Assembly (NCBI RefSeq): GCF_038396765.1
Contig: NZ_CP150096.1
Coordinates: 1,099,001 to 1,163,000 of the forward strand
Direction: 5' to 3'
Source: Chitinophaga caseinilytica
GTDB lineage: Bacteria; Bacteroidota; Bacteroidia; Chitinophagales; Chitinophagaceae
Length of the DNA: 64,000 nt
The notes under the pieces: generated by a model
Told to the model about the DNA's origin: nothing
What the model saw: the letters and a program-made list of their open reading frames with translations, nothing else
The model's database searches: none
Shown here: positions 25,801 to 32,772 of the stretch, piece by piece
How positions within the stretch are numbered: the stretch's first letter is position 1
Layout of the letters: every line of letters begins with the position of its first letter
Made by a program: the position numbers and the translations under genes

Positions 25801-26033
25801 ACCTGGAAAAATCTTTGCTGGAAAAGGAATTGCCGGAACTGGCGAACGAAATCCCGAAAAACGGCAGCATTTGGGTAAGCTGGCCGAAAAAATCTTCCCG
25901 GATACCCTCAGACGTGTCGGAAAACGTGGTCCGGGATGTGGCCCTGGGGTTGGGGCTGGTAGATGTAAAGGTCTGCGCCGTAGACGCGGGCTGGTCTGCC
26001 CTTAAGCTCGTCTGGCGTCTTTCAAATCGTTAA
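22869..26033 (+). CDS. Outer-membrane beta-barrel protein read through into a DUF3052 gene
   Basis: One 1054-residue open frame. Residues 1-24 are a signal peptide; 27-115 a carboxypeptidase-regulatory-like domain (FRVTGRITDQATREALPNAPVALLG); 115-230 a plug-like part (VEELLKKLPGITVERDG, VLVDGKPFFGNDPKMATRNLPADI); then a long barrel of the TonB-receptor-like type to about residue 900 (MLSFTWIFNRFGG). No TonB box is obvious. The barrel's last strand should end the protein, yet the frame continues through a Pro/Ser linker into a complete DUF3052 domain (from residue 923). Adding one C in the run at 25572-25581 would place a TGA at 25592-25594. I therefore see two genes joined by a one-base loss. 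Confidence 0.8.
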   Translation: MKKIRQICLLTIWLVLGIATASRAQLREFRVTGRITDQATREALPNAPVALLGKDSVTAAHAVTDSLGRFTLTATQRGSLRLVIAYMGYTQYTRELQVSDTVTSISAGTIAMAPKGINLARIDVEGFRQPITLKEDTIEYNAGSFKTKENAVVEELLKKLPGITVERDGTIKAGGETVSKVLVDGKPFFGNDPKMATRNLPADILEKVQLIDQKSEQAQFTGIPDGQTQKVLNFTVKENKRRGFFGRATAGYGTDNRFSGNANVNAFRKEKQYSFIGSANNTNGTSNPEGGLGNMGGTSGISRNWFGGIQYNNSTSNRLKVNGSYHINDGRTETESNGSRQNIFRKDSSSYVQDMNNGFNSATTHNMNMRLEGEIDSFYSFIVTPNVMYSNNDSYSQRFSTTLNNDRDTVNTNRSSGITSSKTPNISTSALLRRKFRKKGRTLSANLTYNYSNSDVTNFNEAYTRFTANGQSRLDTIDQKVQSENTSRLFNIRLAYTEPVFRNRFLEVNYTYNNGLSSSDRYTWDRSKPGGEYDQLNDSLTNHFNNITEYHQAGLNLRTEKLKYNYTIGFNVQRNMLESRNLTKGETIAQTTTNFSPTAQFAYNFSQNKRFKMTYRGNTSQPSLDQLQPVPDLSNPLLIRLGNPDLKPSFQNMVNISYNTFNKENYRSWFLGMTGVANLNKIVNSTTLRQDGVQVTQPVNLNGSYNLNAFSVIGLPLDKSQKAAFNFTTEAGYRKEPSLVNGAKNFANNLTLGQVVNFNYSMQDKYYLGTEARVTFNDASFSASPQNNAKYFNYDLSLDAAVTLPWDVAVNAQTLYTATTGRGEGFDQQFTRINASIAKTFLPRRQGVLRLHVYDLLNQSVSVNRTVADNYIEDTRNMVLRRYFMLSFTWIFNRFGGQNGAPRPRSSADGPEKSYLPPKSERMTEGYSGTLLFKKLGIRENTRLRPLHAPPHYRELLAGMPPTAEIVQRGAEVIHAFYLEKSLLEKELPELANEIPKNGSIWVSWPKKSSRIPSDVSENVVRDVALGLGLVDVKVCAVDAGWSALKLVWRLSNR
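25635..26033 (+). CDS. DUF3052 family protein (likely separate gene)
   Basis: Starting at the ATG at 25635 this gives 132 residues that look like a complete DUF3052 protein: YSGTLLFKKLGI at the start, LLAGMPPTAEIV, SIWVSWPKKSSRIPSDVSE and VDVKVCAVDAGWSALKLVW at the end. Members are small soluble proteins of unknown function and stand alone elsewhere. In this sequence the frame is open upstream into the beta-barrel gene, so the start is inferred from family length. The distance from the presumed lost stop would be 40 bp. Confidence 0.72.
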   Translation: MTEGYSGTLLFKKLGIRENTRLRPLHAPPHYRELLAGMPPTAEIVQRGAEVIHAFYLEKSLLEKELPELANEIPKNGSIWVSWPKKSSRIPSDVSENVVRDVALGLGLVDVKVCAVDAGWSALKLVWRLSNR

Positions 26034-26328
26034 CCACACGTTTCTTGCCCTGCGCCGCCCAATGGTTCGAAAGGTAAACCACGAGCCGCGCGATGGTGAA
26101 GGTAGGGATGAAGTCCAGGCCGGGAAACAGCTCTTCGATGAAGTTGAAGGCGCCGCCGAAAAGGCCTACCGGGCCACCGAACAGGCGGTAGAACACCACC
26201 GCCGAAATAGGCGCCCAGATCACATCGCTCACCTCCCCCAGCAAAGGCACCGCATAGCTGGCGAGGCCTATCAGGTCCATCACCACGCAAACGATCAGAC
26301 TGGGAGTAGATTTTCTTTCCATACGCAC
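26002..26328 (-). CDS. Small membrane protein, unknown
   Basis: 108 residues with two or three hydrophobic segments (SLIVCVVMDLIGLASYAVPLL, VIWAPISAVVFYRLFGG, TFTIARLVVYLSNHW). The pattern, with GGAFNFIEELFPGLDFIPTFTIAR in the middle, looks like a conserved protein but I cannot name a family. It is convergent with the DUF3052 gene and overlaps it by 32 bp at the 3' ends. Confidence 0.6.
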   Translation of the reverse strand: MRMERKSTPSLIVCVVMDLIGLASYAVPLLGEVSDVIWAPISAVVFYRLFGGPVGLFGGAFNFIEELFPGLDFIPTFTIARLVVYLSNHWAAQGKKRVVNDLKDARRA

Positions 26329-26543
26329 GGGTTTATATCTATATAATCAAATTGCCCGCCAAAAAGTTACATGGCAGGGTGCCATCATCCCCCGATTTCT
26401 TCCCAAACCCTTGACCCTGCTGCATGTATATACGAATGCGACTGGTCATTTGGATGCACACCGCCGTCTTTTCGCAGCCCATCCGAAACTTGCATTCCGT
26501 CGGAAAAAGCCATATTTTCATGTCCGGTAAAATCGTCCACGTT

Positions 26544-27437
26544 ATGACAACACCTTCATCCCGCAGAGATGCGATCAAAAAAGTAGCGACTATGGCACTG
26601 GCCGGCACAGCCCTTTCCTCCCTCAGCGAGCGTGTTTCCGCACACGAAAGCGCCGTGGGCACCGCCCTCAAAGGCAAAGTGAACCACTCCGTTTGCGCCT
26701 GGTGTTACGGCGGCATTCCGCTGGAAACCCTCAGCCAGGCAGCCCGCGACATGGGCATCAAAAGCATCGAGATCATTTCGCCCGAACAATTCGAGACCAT
26801 CAAGAAGTACGACCTCACCTGTGCGATGGTGGGCTCTATTTCCAAAGACTGGGGCATTTCCCGGGGCTGGAACCGGAAAGAGCATCATGCGCCGCTGGTG
26901 GAATTCTACCGCGACCTGATCGATAAAACCTCGGCGGCCGGGTTCACCAATCTCATCTGCTTCTCCGGCAATCGCAACGGCCTCAGCGACGAGCAGGGGA
27001 TCATCAACTGCGCAGAAGGCCTCAAACAGGTGATCGGTTATGCCGAAAAGAAAAAAGTGACGCTGGTGATGGAACTGCTCAACAGCAAGGTAGACCACAA
27101 AGATTACCAGTGCGATCATACCAAGTGGGGCGTGGAGCTCTGCAAGGCCGTGGGGTCAGACCGCTTCAAGCTGCTCTACGACATTTACCACATGCAGATC
27201 ATGGAGGGCGACGTAATCCGCACCATCCGGGAAAACCAGCAATTCATAGCGCATTACCATACCGGCGGCGTGCCGGGGCGCAACGAGATCGACGAAACCC
27301 AGGAACTCTTCTACCCCGCCATCATGCAGGCTGTAGTGGATACCGGTTTCAAAGGTTTTGTGGCGCAGGAGTTTGTGCCCAAGCGGCCAGACAAGCTGGC
27401 GTCTCTCCGCCAGGGCGTTCAGATTTGTGACGTGTAA
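26544..27437 (+). CDS. Tat-exported TIM-barrel isomerase (xylose isomerase-like fold)
   Basis: 297 residues. The N-terminus SRRDAIKKVATMALAGTALSS is a twin-arginine type signal. The rest is an AP-endonuclease-2/xylose-isomerase-like TIM barrel related to hydroxypyruvate isomerase: IKSIEIISPEQFETIKKYDL, ELLNSKVDHKDY (metal-type Glu), LLYDIYHMQIMEGD (Asp/His), HYHTGGVPGRNEIDETQELFY, and AQEFVPKRP at the end. These residues fit a divalent-metal sugar isomerase or epimerase; the substrate is unknown. The frame is open up to 26424, but the start at 26544 puts the twin Arg close to the N-terminus. Confidence 0.85.
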   Translation: MTTPSSRRDAIKKVATMALAGTALSSLSERVSAHESAVGTALKGKVNHSVCAWCYGGIPLETLSQAARDMGIKSIEIISPEQFETIKKYDLTCAMVGSISKDWGISRGWNRKEHHAPLVEFYRDLIDKTSAAGFTNLICFSGNRNGLSDEQGIINCAEGLKQVIGYAEKKKVTLVMELLNSKVDHKDYQCDHTKWGVELCKAVGSDRFKLLYDIYHMQIMEGDVIRTIRENQQFIAHYHTGGVPGRNEIDETQELFYPAIMQAVVDTGFKGFVAQEFVPKRPDKLASLRQGVQICDV

Positions 27438-27443
27438 GGGAGG

Positions 27444-27995
27444 TCAGGTGCGGGATTTCTGCCAGTCGTGGCGCAACATCCCCATCACCACCATGTCAAC
27501 ATACTGCCCATGCAGCTTGGCGCTCTCCCGCAGAATGCCTTCGCGCGTAAAGCCCAGTTTAATGGGTATTTGCGCGCTTTTTTCGTTTTGGAGGACGAAG
27601 CGGACTTCCAGTTTGTTGAGCCGGAGGGTCGAGAAAGCGTAGGCTACGAGGCCGCGACAGGCTTCCGTGACGATGCCTTTCCCCTGGTGGACGTTGCCGA
27701 GCCAGTATCCGATCTCCGCTTTCTGGAGGATGTGGTCCCAGCCGTGAAGGTCGATCACGCCGCAAAGCGCGTCGTTATTCCATATCCCGAAAGCGACGGC
27801 TTCCTGCTCGTCTGCCTTCTGGAGCATCAGTTCGATGAACCGGAGGGAATGTTCTTCGGAGGTATTGTAATCGACCCAGGGCAGAAAGCGCCTGAGCGTT
27901 TTGCGGGAATCATGGATCAGCCGGAACAGGGCCGGCGCATCTTCCGTTTGCAGCTGGCGCAGCCGGATTTCGGTGTTGACAGGTATCTCTAGCAT
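27444..27995 (-). CDS. GNAT acetyltransferase, RimJ/RimL type
   Basis: 183 residues in the GNAT fold. It has the N-terminal LRQLQTEDAPALFRLI, the acceptor-side LPWVDYNTSEEHS, AEIGYWLGNVHQGKGIVTEACRGLVAYAF with the acetyl-CoA-binding Q-x-x-G-x-[GA]-like loop (HQGKGI), and LEVRFVLQNEKSAQIPIKLGFTREGILRESAKLHGQYVDMVVMGML at the C-terminus, which is typical of the RimJ/RimL protein N-acetyltransferase branch. The target is unknown. It is convergent with the TIM-barrel gene. Confidence 0.9.
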   Translation of the reverse strand: MLEIPVNTEIRLRQLQTEDAPALFRLIHDSRKTLRRFLPWVDYNTSEEHSLRFIELMLQKADEQEAVAFGIWNNDALCGVIDLHGWDHILQKAEIGYWLGNVHQGKGIVTEACRGLVAYAFSTLRLNKLEVRFVLQNEKSAQIPIKLGFTREGILRESAKLHGQYVDMVVMGMLRHDWQKSRT

Positions 27996-28037
27996 ATGGT
28001 CGGGCAGGTAAACATAATAAAAAACCGGCTAAAACAC

Positions 28038-28073
28038 CAACAGGCAACCCACCCGGAGGCAAGTCACCTGTTG
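28038..28073. terminator. Possible terminator hairpin
   Basis: CCAACAGG and CCTGTTG arms enclose a 22-nt loop, followed on the minus strand within 15 nt by a T-rich stretch (GGTTTTTTATT). It lies downstream of the minus-strand lipoprotein gene at 28102. The loop is long and the stem short, so this is weak. Confidence 0.3.
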
Positions 28074-28101
28074 ATTTGATTATGACGGTACTGTACTACA
28101 C

Positions 28102-28752
28102 TTAATTTCTGCCGATCAGCTGCTGCCTGGTCATATCAGCCACAACCTTGTTGGTGTACACCACTGCCATCCGCTCGGCGGACGCGGGGTCGAAGGTTTC
28201 TGTCTGGATGGAGTAGAGCAGTTGCTTGTCGCTGATGCTATACAGGTTCGATTCGAGGAAATAGCGGGTATTGGTGGTGTAATAGCCAGGGTCGTATACC
28301 CTGCCGTACATCCAGTTGTAATATCCCCACCAGCGGCCGTAGTATGGGCCACCGAACGGTCCGTAAAAGTTATTGCCGGGCACGTAGCTCTTCTCTTTCG
28401 ATTTATCGAGCATCACGATCGTGAGTACTTTGTCGATATCGCCTTTCCGGAGTTTGTTCAGTGCCTGTTCTTCCTTCAGCCCCCTGAATGCTTTGGGCCC
28501 GAATTCATCGTATGCGGAAACTGCCTGGTATCCCTGCTTTTTGAGTGCCAGTACCATTTCTTTTTCCATTTGTCCACGCAATCTCCCTTCGCGGTCGTTC
28601 ACGAGGCCGAGCACCATGATTTTCTGGTCTTTCTGCAATGAGGTTTCCGGTTCTTTCCACGAAGAGGTCACTTTCGTGCTGGAACAGGCTCCGAGGAACA
28701 ACACCAGTCCGGTCAATATCCCTGCGGTCAAAAGTTTCATCCTGGTTTTCAT
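28102..28752 (-). CDS. Lipoprotein of DUF4136-like outline
   Basis: 216 residues with lipobox FLGAC. The mature part begins STKVTSSWKEPE and continues QKIMVLGLVNDREGRLRGQMEKEMVLALKKQGY, then a Gly/Tyr/Trp-rich stretch (NFYGPFGGPYYGRWWGYYNWMYGRVYDPGYY), and ends VVADMTRQQLIG. The beginning and end recall DUF4136-like envelope lipoproteins, which have no defined function. The aromatic-rich middle is not usual for that family. Confidence 0.68.
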   Translation of the reverse strand: MKTRMKLLTAGILTGLVLFLGACSSTKVTSSWKEPETSLQKDQKIMVLGLVNDREGRLRGQMEKEMVLALKKQGYQAVSAYDEFGPKAFRGLKEEQALNKLRKGDIDKVLTIVMLDKSKEKSYVPGNNFYGPFGGPYYGRWWGYYNWMYGRVYDPGYYTTNTRYFLESNLYSISDKQLLYSIQTETFDPASAERMAVVYTNKVVADMTRQQLIGRN

Positions 28753-28922
28753 CGTATTGGTGTTTTTATACCTGTTAGACGTTGGATGAGGCCCAAATGA
28801 TACACGCGAACCCCCGATTTAACATTCTTTTCACCGAACTGTTAAGGTATTGTAAATGCTTGTCATACAAGGATTTGACACAATAAAAATGCGTGTTTTC
28901 CGTTAGCAGTTTCCCTAACGCA

Positions 28923-28948
28923 AACTGCCGGCGCGATGGCCGGCAGTT
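28923..28948. terminator. Strong stem-loop after mqnC
   Basis: AACTGCCGGC and GCCGGCAGTT form a perfect 10-bp stem with a 6-nt loop, 22 bp beyond the stop of mqnC on the minus strand. There is no T-run, so it may be a 3'-end stabilising hairpin rather than a classical terminator. Confidence 0.5.
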
Positions 28949-28969
28949 GCTATGTTACTTTCGAAAAAA

Positions 28970-30094
28970 TCAGTAATTGATCACCTGTTCCTGGATGGAT
29001 TCGGGGATGTCGCGGTATTCGTAAAGCTGGTTGCGGAGCTGCGGTTCGAAGCCGGCTTCGCGGATGGCGTCCTGCATGGATTTGTAGGTGAACCGGTGCG
29101 GTGCGCCGGCGGCGCTCACTACGTTTTCTTCGATCATGATCGACCCGAAATCGTTGGCGCCGGCATGGAGGCACAGTTGCGCTACCTGTTTGCCGACGGT
29201 GAGCCAGGATGCCTGGATGTTTTTGATATTGGGCAGCATGATGCGGCACATGGCGATCATGCGGATGTATTCTTCTGCGGTAGACGTGTTGTGGACGCCG
29301 CGGATGCGCGCCAGCAGGGTGTCTACGTCCTGGAACGTCCAGGGGATGAAGGCGGTGAAGCCGTAGTGCCCTTCCGGCTTTTCGGACTGTACCTGCCGGA
29401 TGTCTACCAAATGTTCGAACCTTTCGAGCAAGGTTTCCACGTGGCCGAACATCATGGTGGCGGAGGATGCGATGTTGAGCTTATGAGCCGCGCGCATGAC
29501 GTCGAGCCATTCCGCAGCGCCGCATTTGCCTTTGGAGATGAGCCGGCGGACGCGGTCGTTGAGGATTTCGGCGCCTGCGCCGGGCAGGGAGTCCATCCCG
29601 GCTTCCTTGAGTGCGCGGAGCACTTCGATATGCGTGCTTTTTTCGAGTTTGGTGACGTGCGCCACTTCCGGGGGCCCGAGGGTGTGGAGGCGGAGGTGGG
29701 GATACAGCTGTTTGAGCTGTCGGAAGAGGTCTACATAGAATTTGAGCCCCAGTTCCGGGTGGTGGCCGCCCTGCAGGAGGAGCTGGTCGCCGCCGTATTT
29801 GAAGGTTTCTTCTATTTTGACTTTATATTCTTCAATATCAGTGATATAGGCTTCCTTATGCCCGGGGATCCGGTAGAAGTTGCAGAACTTGCAATTGGCG
29901 GTGCATACGTTCGTGGTATTCACGTTCCTGTCTATCTGCCAGGTCACCTTGCCGGAGGGTACCTGTTGCTTCCTCAGTTCATTGGCGATTTCCATCAATT
30001 CGGCCAGGGGCGCGTTCTGGAACATGAAAACGCCTTCTTCCGCCGTGAGAAATTCAAACTGCTGTGCTTTCCTGTATAAATCCTGTAATTGCAT
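28970..30094 (-). CDS. mqnC: Cyclic dehypoxanthine futalosine synthase (menaquinone)
   Basis: 374 residues, full length. MqnC is the radical SAM enzyme that cyclises dehypoxanthine futalosine in the futalosine route to menaquinone. The [4Fe-4S] motif is CTANCKFC (CxxxCxxC) in NVNTTNVCTANCKFCNFYR; other blocks are GGDQLLLQGGHHPELGL, PGAGAEILNDRVR, SATMMFGHVET, YGFTAFIPWTFQ, NIQASWL and GANDFGSIMIEENVV. These favour MqnC over MqnE. The gene stands alone here; the other mqn genes must be elsewhere. Confidence 0.93.
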   Translation of the reverse strand: MQLQDLYRKAQQFEFLTAEEGVFMFQNAPLAELMEIANELRKQQVPSGKVTWQIDRNVNTTNVCTANCKFCNFYRIPGHKEAYITDIEEYKVKIEETFKYGGDQLLLQGGHHPELGLKFYVDLFRQLKQLYPHLRLHTLGPPEVAHVTKLEKSTHIEVLRALKEAGMDSLPGAGAEILNDRVRRLISKGKCGAAEWLDVMRAAHKLNIASSATMMFGHVETLLERFEHLVDIRQVQSEKPEGHYGFTAFIPWTFQDVDTLLARIRGVHNTSTAEEYIRMIAMCRIMLPNIKNIQASWLTVGKQVAQLCLHAGANDFGSIMIEENVVSAAGAPHRFTYKSMQDAIREAGFEPQLRNQLYEYRDIPESIQEQVINY

Positions 30095-30101
30095 CTTGTC
30101 A

Positions 30102-30109
30102 GCAAAGGT
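30102..30109 (-). promoter_or_regulatory. Promoter -7 element of mqnC
   Basis: TACCTTTG on the minus strand is an exact TAnnTTTG element that ends 7 bp before the mqnC start codon, so the mRNA would be nearly leaderless. No clear -33 element is seen. Confidence 0.45.
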
Positions 30110-30228
30110 AGGGTATCCCCATAAATTATTTTGCCGCTTGTAAGATTTCGAAGCGCGGGGTATCGGAGGAAATGTTAAATTTAACAGGGAGAGACGGGTG
30201 CTGTCGCCCGTCCGTTCCGCAAACTTAT

Positions 30229-31449
30229 ATGGGAGCCAAATCCATTTTTCACGTTATCATCCTGATCCTGAGCCTGCTGTATGCCCCGTGTGAAACCTAC
30301 GCACAGGGAGCCGAAACTGTCCACCACGAACCAGAAGCCCGGCTCATCACCCGCTTCCCCTTCAAGCAGTTCTACGGAGGCGTTGTGGTTGTTTCCGCCC
30401 GTCTCAACGATCATCCGGACACTCTCCAGTTTTTGCTGGACACCGGCAGCGCCGGCATTTCGCTGGACACGGCCACCTGCGTACGCCTCGGCCTGAAAGT
30501 GACCCCGTCGGATAAGGTGGTCCGCGGCCTCGCCGCCAGCAAGAACATCTCCTACGCGGCAGACAACACCCTTCACCTGCCGGGCCTCAGCGTAGACAGC
30601 CTCGATTTTCATATCAATAATTACGAGCTTATCAGCCAGGTATATGGCATCCAGATAGACGGTATCATCGGTTACAGCCTCCTCCACCGCTACATCATGC
30701 AGGTGGATTATGACAAGGAAGAAATCGCCATGTGGTCTAACGGCGCGTTCAAATATCCCCGCGGCGGACAAACCCTCAAGCCCAACCTGACCTTCATCCC
30801 CGTGGTGGGCGCCCCGCTCCGCAGCGGCAAGCGCAACGTGAACCACCGGTATTATTTCGATACCGGCGCCGGGATGTGCCTGCTGCTCACTACGCAGTTC
30901 GTGAAAGACAGCTCCCTGCTCGTGAAACGCAAAGCCAAAGTGATTCCCACCGAAGCGCAGGGCCTCGGCGGGAAGATGCAGATGTACATCACCACCATGA
31001 GCGAATTCCGCGTCGGGAATTATACTTTCCGGAATGTGCCCACCTATCTGTTCGACGATATTACCAACATCACCTCCTACCCTTCGCTGGCGGGGATGAT
31101 CGGCAACGACCTGCTGCGGCGCTTCAATCTTACCCTCAATTACGCCAAAAAGGAAATCCATCTTATCCCCAACACCCACTACCGCGATCATTTCGACTAT
31201 TCCTACACCGGCCTCATCATTTACCTGATCGATAACCGGATCGAGGTGACGGACGTGATCCGCAATTCGCCGGCGGAAAAAGCCGGGTTCAAGGTGGGAG
31301 ATGTGATCCTGGCCATCAACAACAATTTTTCCACCAATCTCCAGCTCTACCGCGACATTCTCAAGAACATCGGTACCCGCCCGAAACTGCTGCTCATGCG
31401 CAACAACGAGCTCCTGGTAAAGCAACTGCCCATCCGCAGCATATTGTAA
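30229..31449 (+). CDS. Exported aspartic protease with two DTG motifs and PDZ domain
   Basis: About 406 residues. A signal peptide (IFHVIILILSLLYAPCETYAQ) is followed by two retropepsin-like halves: FLLDTGSAGISL near residue 67 and YYFDTGAGMCLLL near 210, each the Asp-Thr-Gly that supplies one catalytic Asp. A PDZ domain ends the protein (VTDVIRNSPAEKAGFKVGDVILAINNN). Family knowledge supports aspartyl protease activity in the periplasm or at the surface; the substrate is unknown. The start at 30229 gives a proper signal peptide, whereas the frame from 30172 adds 19 unlikely residues. Confidence 0.85.
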   Translation: MGAKSIFHVIILILSLLYAPCETYAQGAETVHHEPEARLITRFPFKQFYGGVVVVSARLNDHPDTLQFLLDTGSAGISLDTATCVRLGLKVTPSDKVVRGLAASKNISYAADNTLHLPGLSVDSLDFHINNYELISQVYGIQIDGIIGYSLLHRYIMQVDYDKEEIAMWSNGAFKYPRGGQTLKPNLTFIPVVGAPLRSGKRNVNHRYYFDTGAGMCLLLTTQFVKDSSLLVKRKAKVIPTEAQGLGGKMQMYITTMSEFRVGNYTFRNVPTYLFDDITNITSYPSLAGMIGNDLLRRFNLTLNYAKKEIHLIPNTHYRDHFDYSYTGLIIYLIDNRIEVTDVIRNSPAEKAGFKVGDVILAINNNFSTNLQLYRDILKNIGTRPKLLLMRNNELLVKQLPIRSIL

Positions 31450-31473
31450 GGAACGGCTTTTGTCGTAGATTTG
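31443..31473 (+). promoter_or_regulatory. Promoter of the M16 peptidase operon
   Basis: ATTG (31443-31446), a 19-bp spacer and TAGATTTG (31466-31473) fit the Bacteroidota promoter. It starts inside the stop region of the preceding gene and is about 57 bp upstream of the first M16 gene. Confidence 0.6.
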
Positions 31474-31529
31474 CATGTTACGGCCCGCCACTCCGGCGGT
31501 TGCCGGCAATTATTTTATATATTCGGCAT

Positions 31530-32768
31530 ATGGTTCATTTTTCAAAGTTTACGCTGGATAACGGATTGCGCGTGATCGTGCATGAAGACGCCACCACGCC
31601 CATGGCGGTGGTCAATGTGCTGTACGATGTGGGCGCGAGGGACGAAGACCCGCGGCAGACCGGTTTCGCGCATTTATTCGAGCACCTCATGTTCGGCGGA
31701 AGCGTCAATATCCCTGAGTACGACGAGCCCCTGCAAATGGCGGGCGGCGAAAACAACGCATACACGACCAACGACCTTACCAATTACTACATAGAACTGC
31801 CCGCCGAAAACCTCGAAACGGCATTCTGGCTGGAAAGCGACCGCATGCTTTCCCTGGCGTTCTCCGAAAAATCGCTCGAAGTACAGCGGAAAGTGGTTGT
31901 CGAAGAATACAAGGAACATTACATCAACAAACCTTACGGCGACGTTTGGCATAAAATGCGCGAACTGGCCTACTCCACGCATCCCTACCGTTGGATGACC
32001 ATCGGCAAGGAGCTGAAGCATATCGAAGACGCGAAGCTGGAAGACGTGAAATCGTTCTTCTACCGCCATTACCGCCCGCAGAACGCGATCCTCGTGGTGG
32101 CGGGCAAGGTGACGGAAGCGCAGGTAAAGGAGCTGGCCCAGAAATGGTTCGGCGACATTCCCAGCGGCGAGCGGTACGTCCGCCATCTGCCGCAGGAGCC
32201 CGTGCAGGAAGCGCCGCATTTCCTGGAGATCAAGTCGAAAGTGCCGCTGGACGCGCTGTACAAGGCGTACCACATGCCTTCCCGCATCGATCCGAAGTAT
32301 TATGCGGCCGACCTCGTGAGCGATGTGCTCAGCGGCGGAGGTTCCTCGCGCCTGCACCAGGTATTGGTAAAGGAAAAGAAACTCTTCAGCAACATCGAAT
32401 GCTATCACTTCGGCAGTTTAGACGCAGGCCTGATGGCCATCGAAGGCAAGCTGGTGAAGGGCGTGAAGATGAAAGACGCGGAAAAAGCCGTGGAAGAAGA
32501 ACTGGACAAACTCCGCAACGAGCTCATCTCCGAGCGGGAATTGCAGAAAGTGAAGAACCGCGTGGAAAGCATGCTGGCTTTCGAAGACATGGGGCTGCTG
32601 TCGCGCGCCAACAACCTCGCATTCTATGAACTGATCGGCGATGCCGCCGATATGAATACGGAGTTCGCCAAATACGAGGCGGTAACCGTGGCCGACATCC
32701 AGGAGCAGGCGAAGGCGATCTTCTCTCCCGCCAACGCCAACACGATCCATTATTACGCAGGAAATTAA
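31530..32768 (+). CDS. M16 zinc peptidase, catalytic subunit
   Basis: 412 residues. The inverted zinc motif HxxEH is present as HLFEH (H48, E51, H52) in GFAHLFEHLMFGG, with the third ligand Glu in the following VVVEEYKEH region. The rest is the two-lobe M16 fold, with YRPQNAILVVAGKV and a second lobe that has GGGSSRLHQVLVKEKKLF. It has no signal peptide, so it is probably cytoplasmic. It is the upstream partner of an inactive M16 subunit that starts 4 bp after it, as in two-subunit M16B peptidases. The start at 31530 (MVHFSKF) is chosen over 31500. Confidence 0.92.
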   Translation: MVHFSKFTLDNGLRVIVHEDATTPMAVVNVLYDVGARDEDPRQTGFAHLFEHLMFGGSVNIPEYDEPLQMAGGENNAYTTNDLTNYYIELPAENLETAFWLESDRMLSLAFSEKSLEVQRKVVVEEYKEHYINKPYGDVWHKMRELAYSTHPYRWMTIGKELKHIEDAKLEDVKSFFYRHYRPQNAILVVAGKVTEAQVKELAQKWFGDIPSGERYVRHLPQEPVQEAPHFLEIKSKVPLDALYKAYHMPSRIDPKYYAADLVSDVLSGGGSSRLHQVLVKEKKLFSNIECYHFGSLDAGLMAIEGKLVKGVKMKDAEKAVEEELDKLRNELISERELQKVKNRVESMLAFEDMGLLSRANNLAFYELIGDAADMNTEFAKYEAVTVADIQEQAKAIFSPANANTIHYYAGN

Positions 32769-32772
32769 AATT

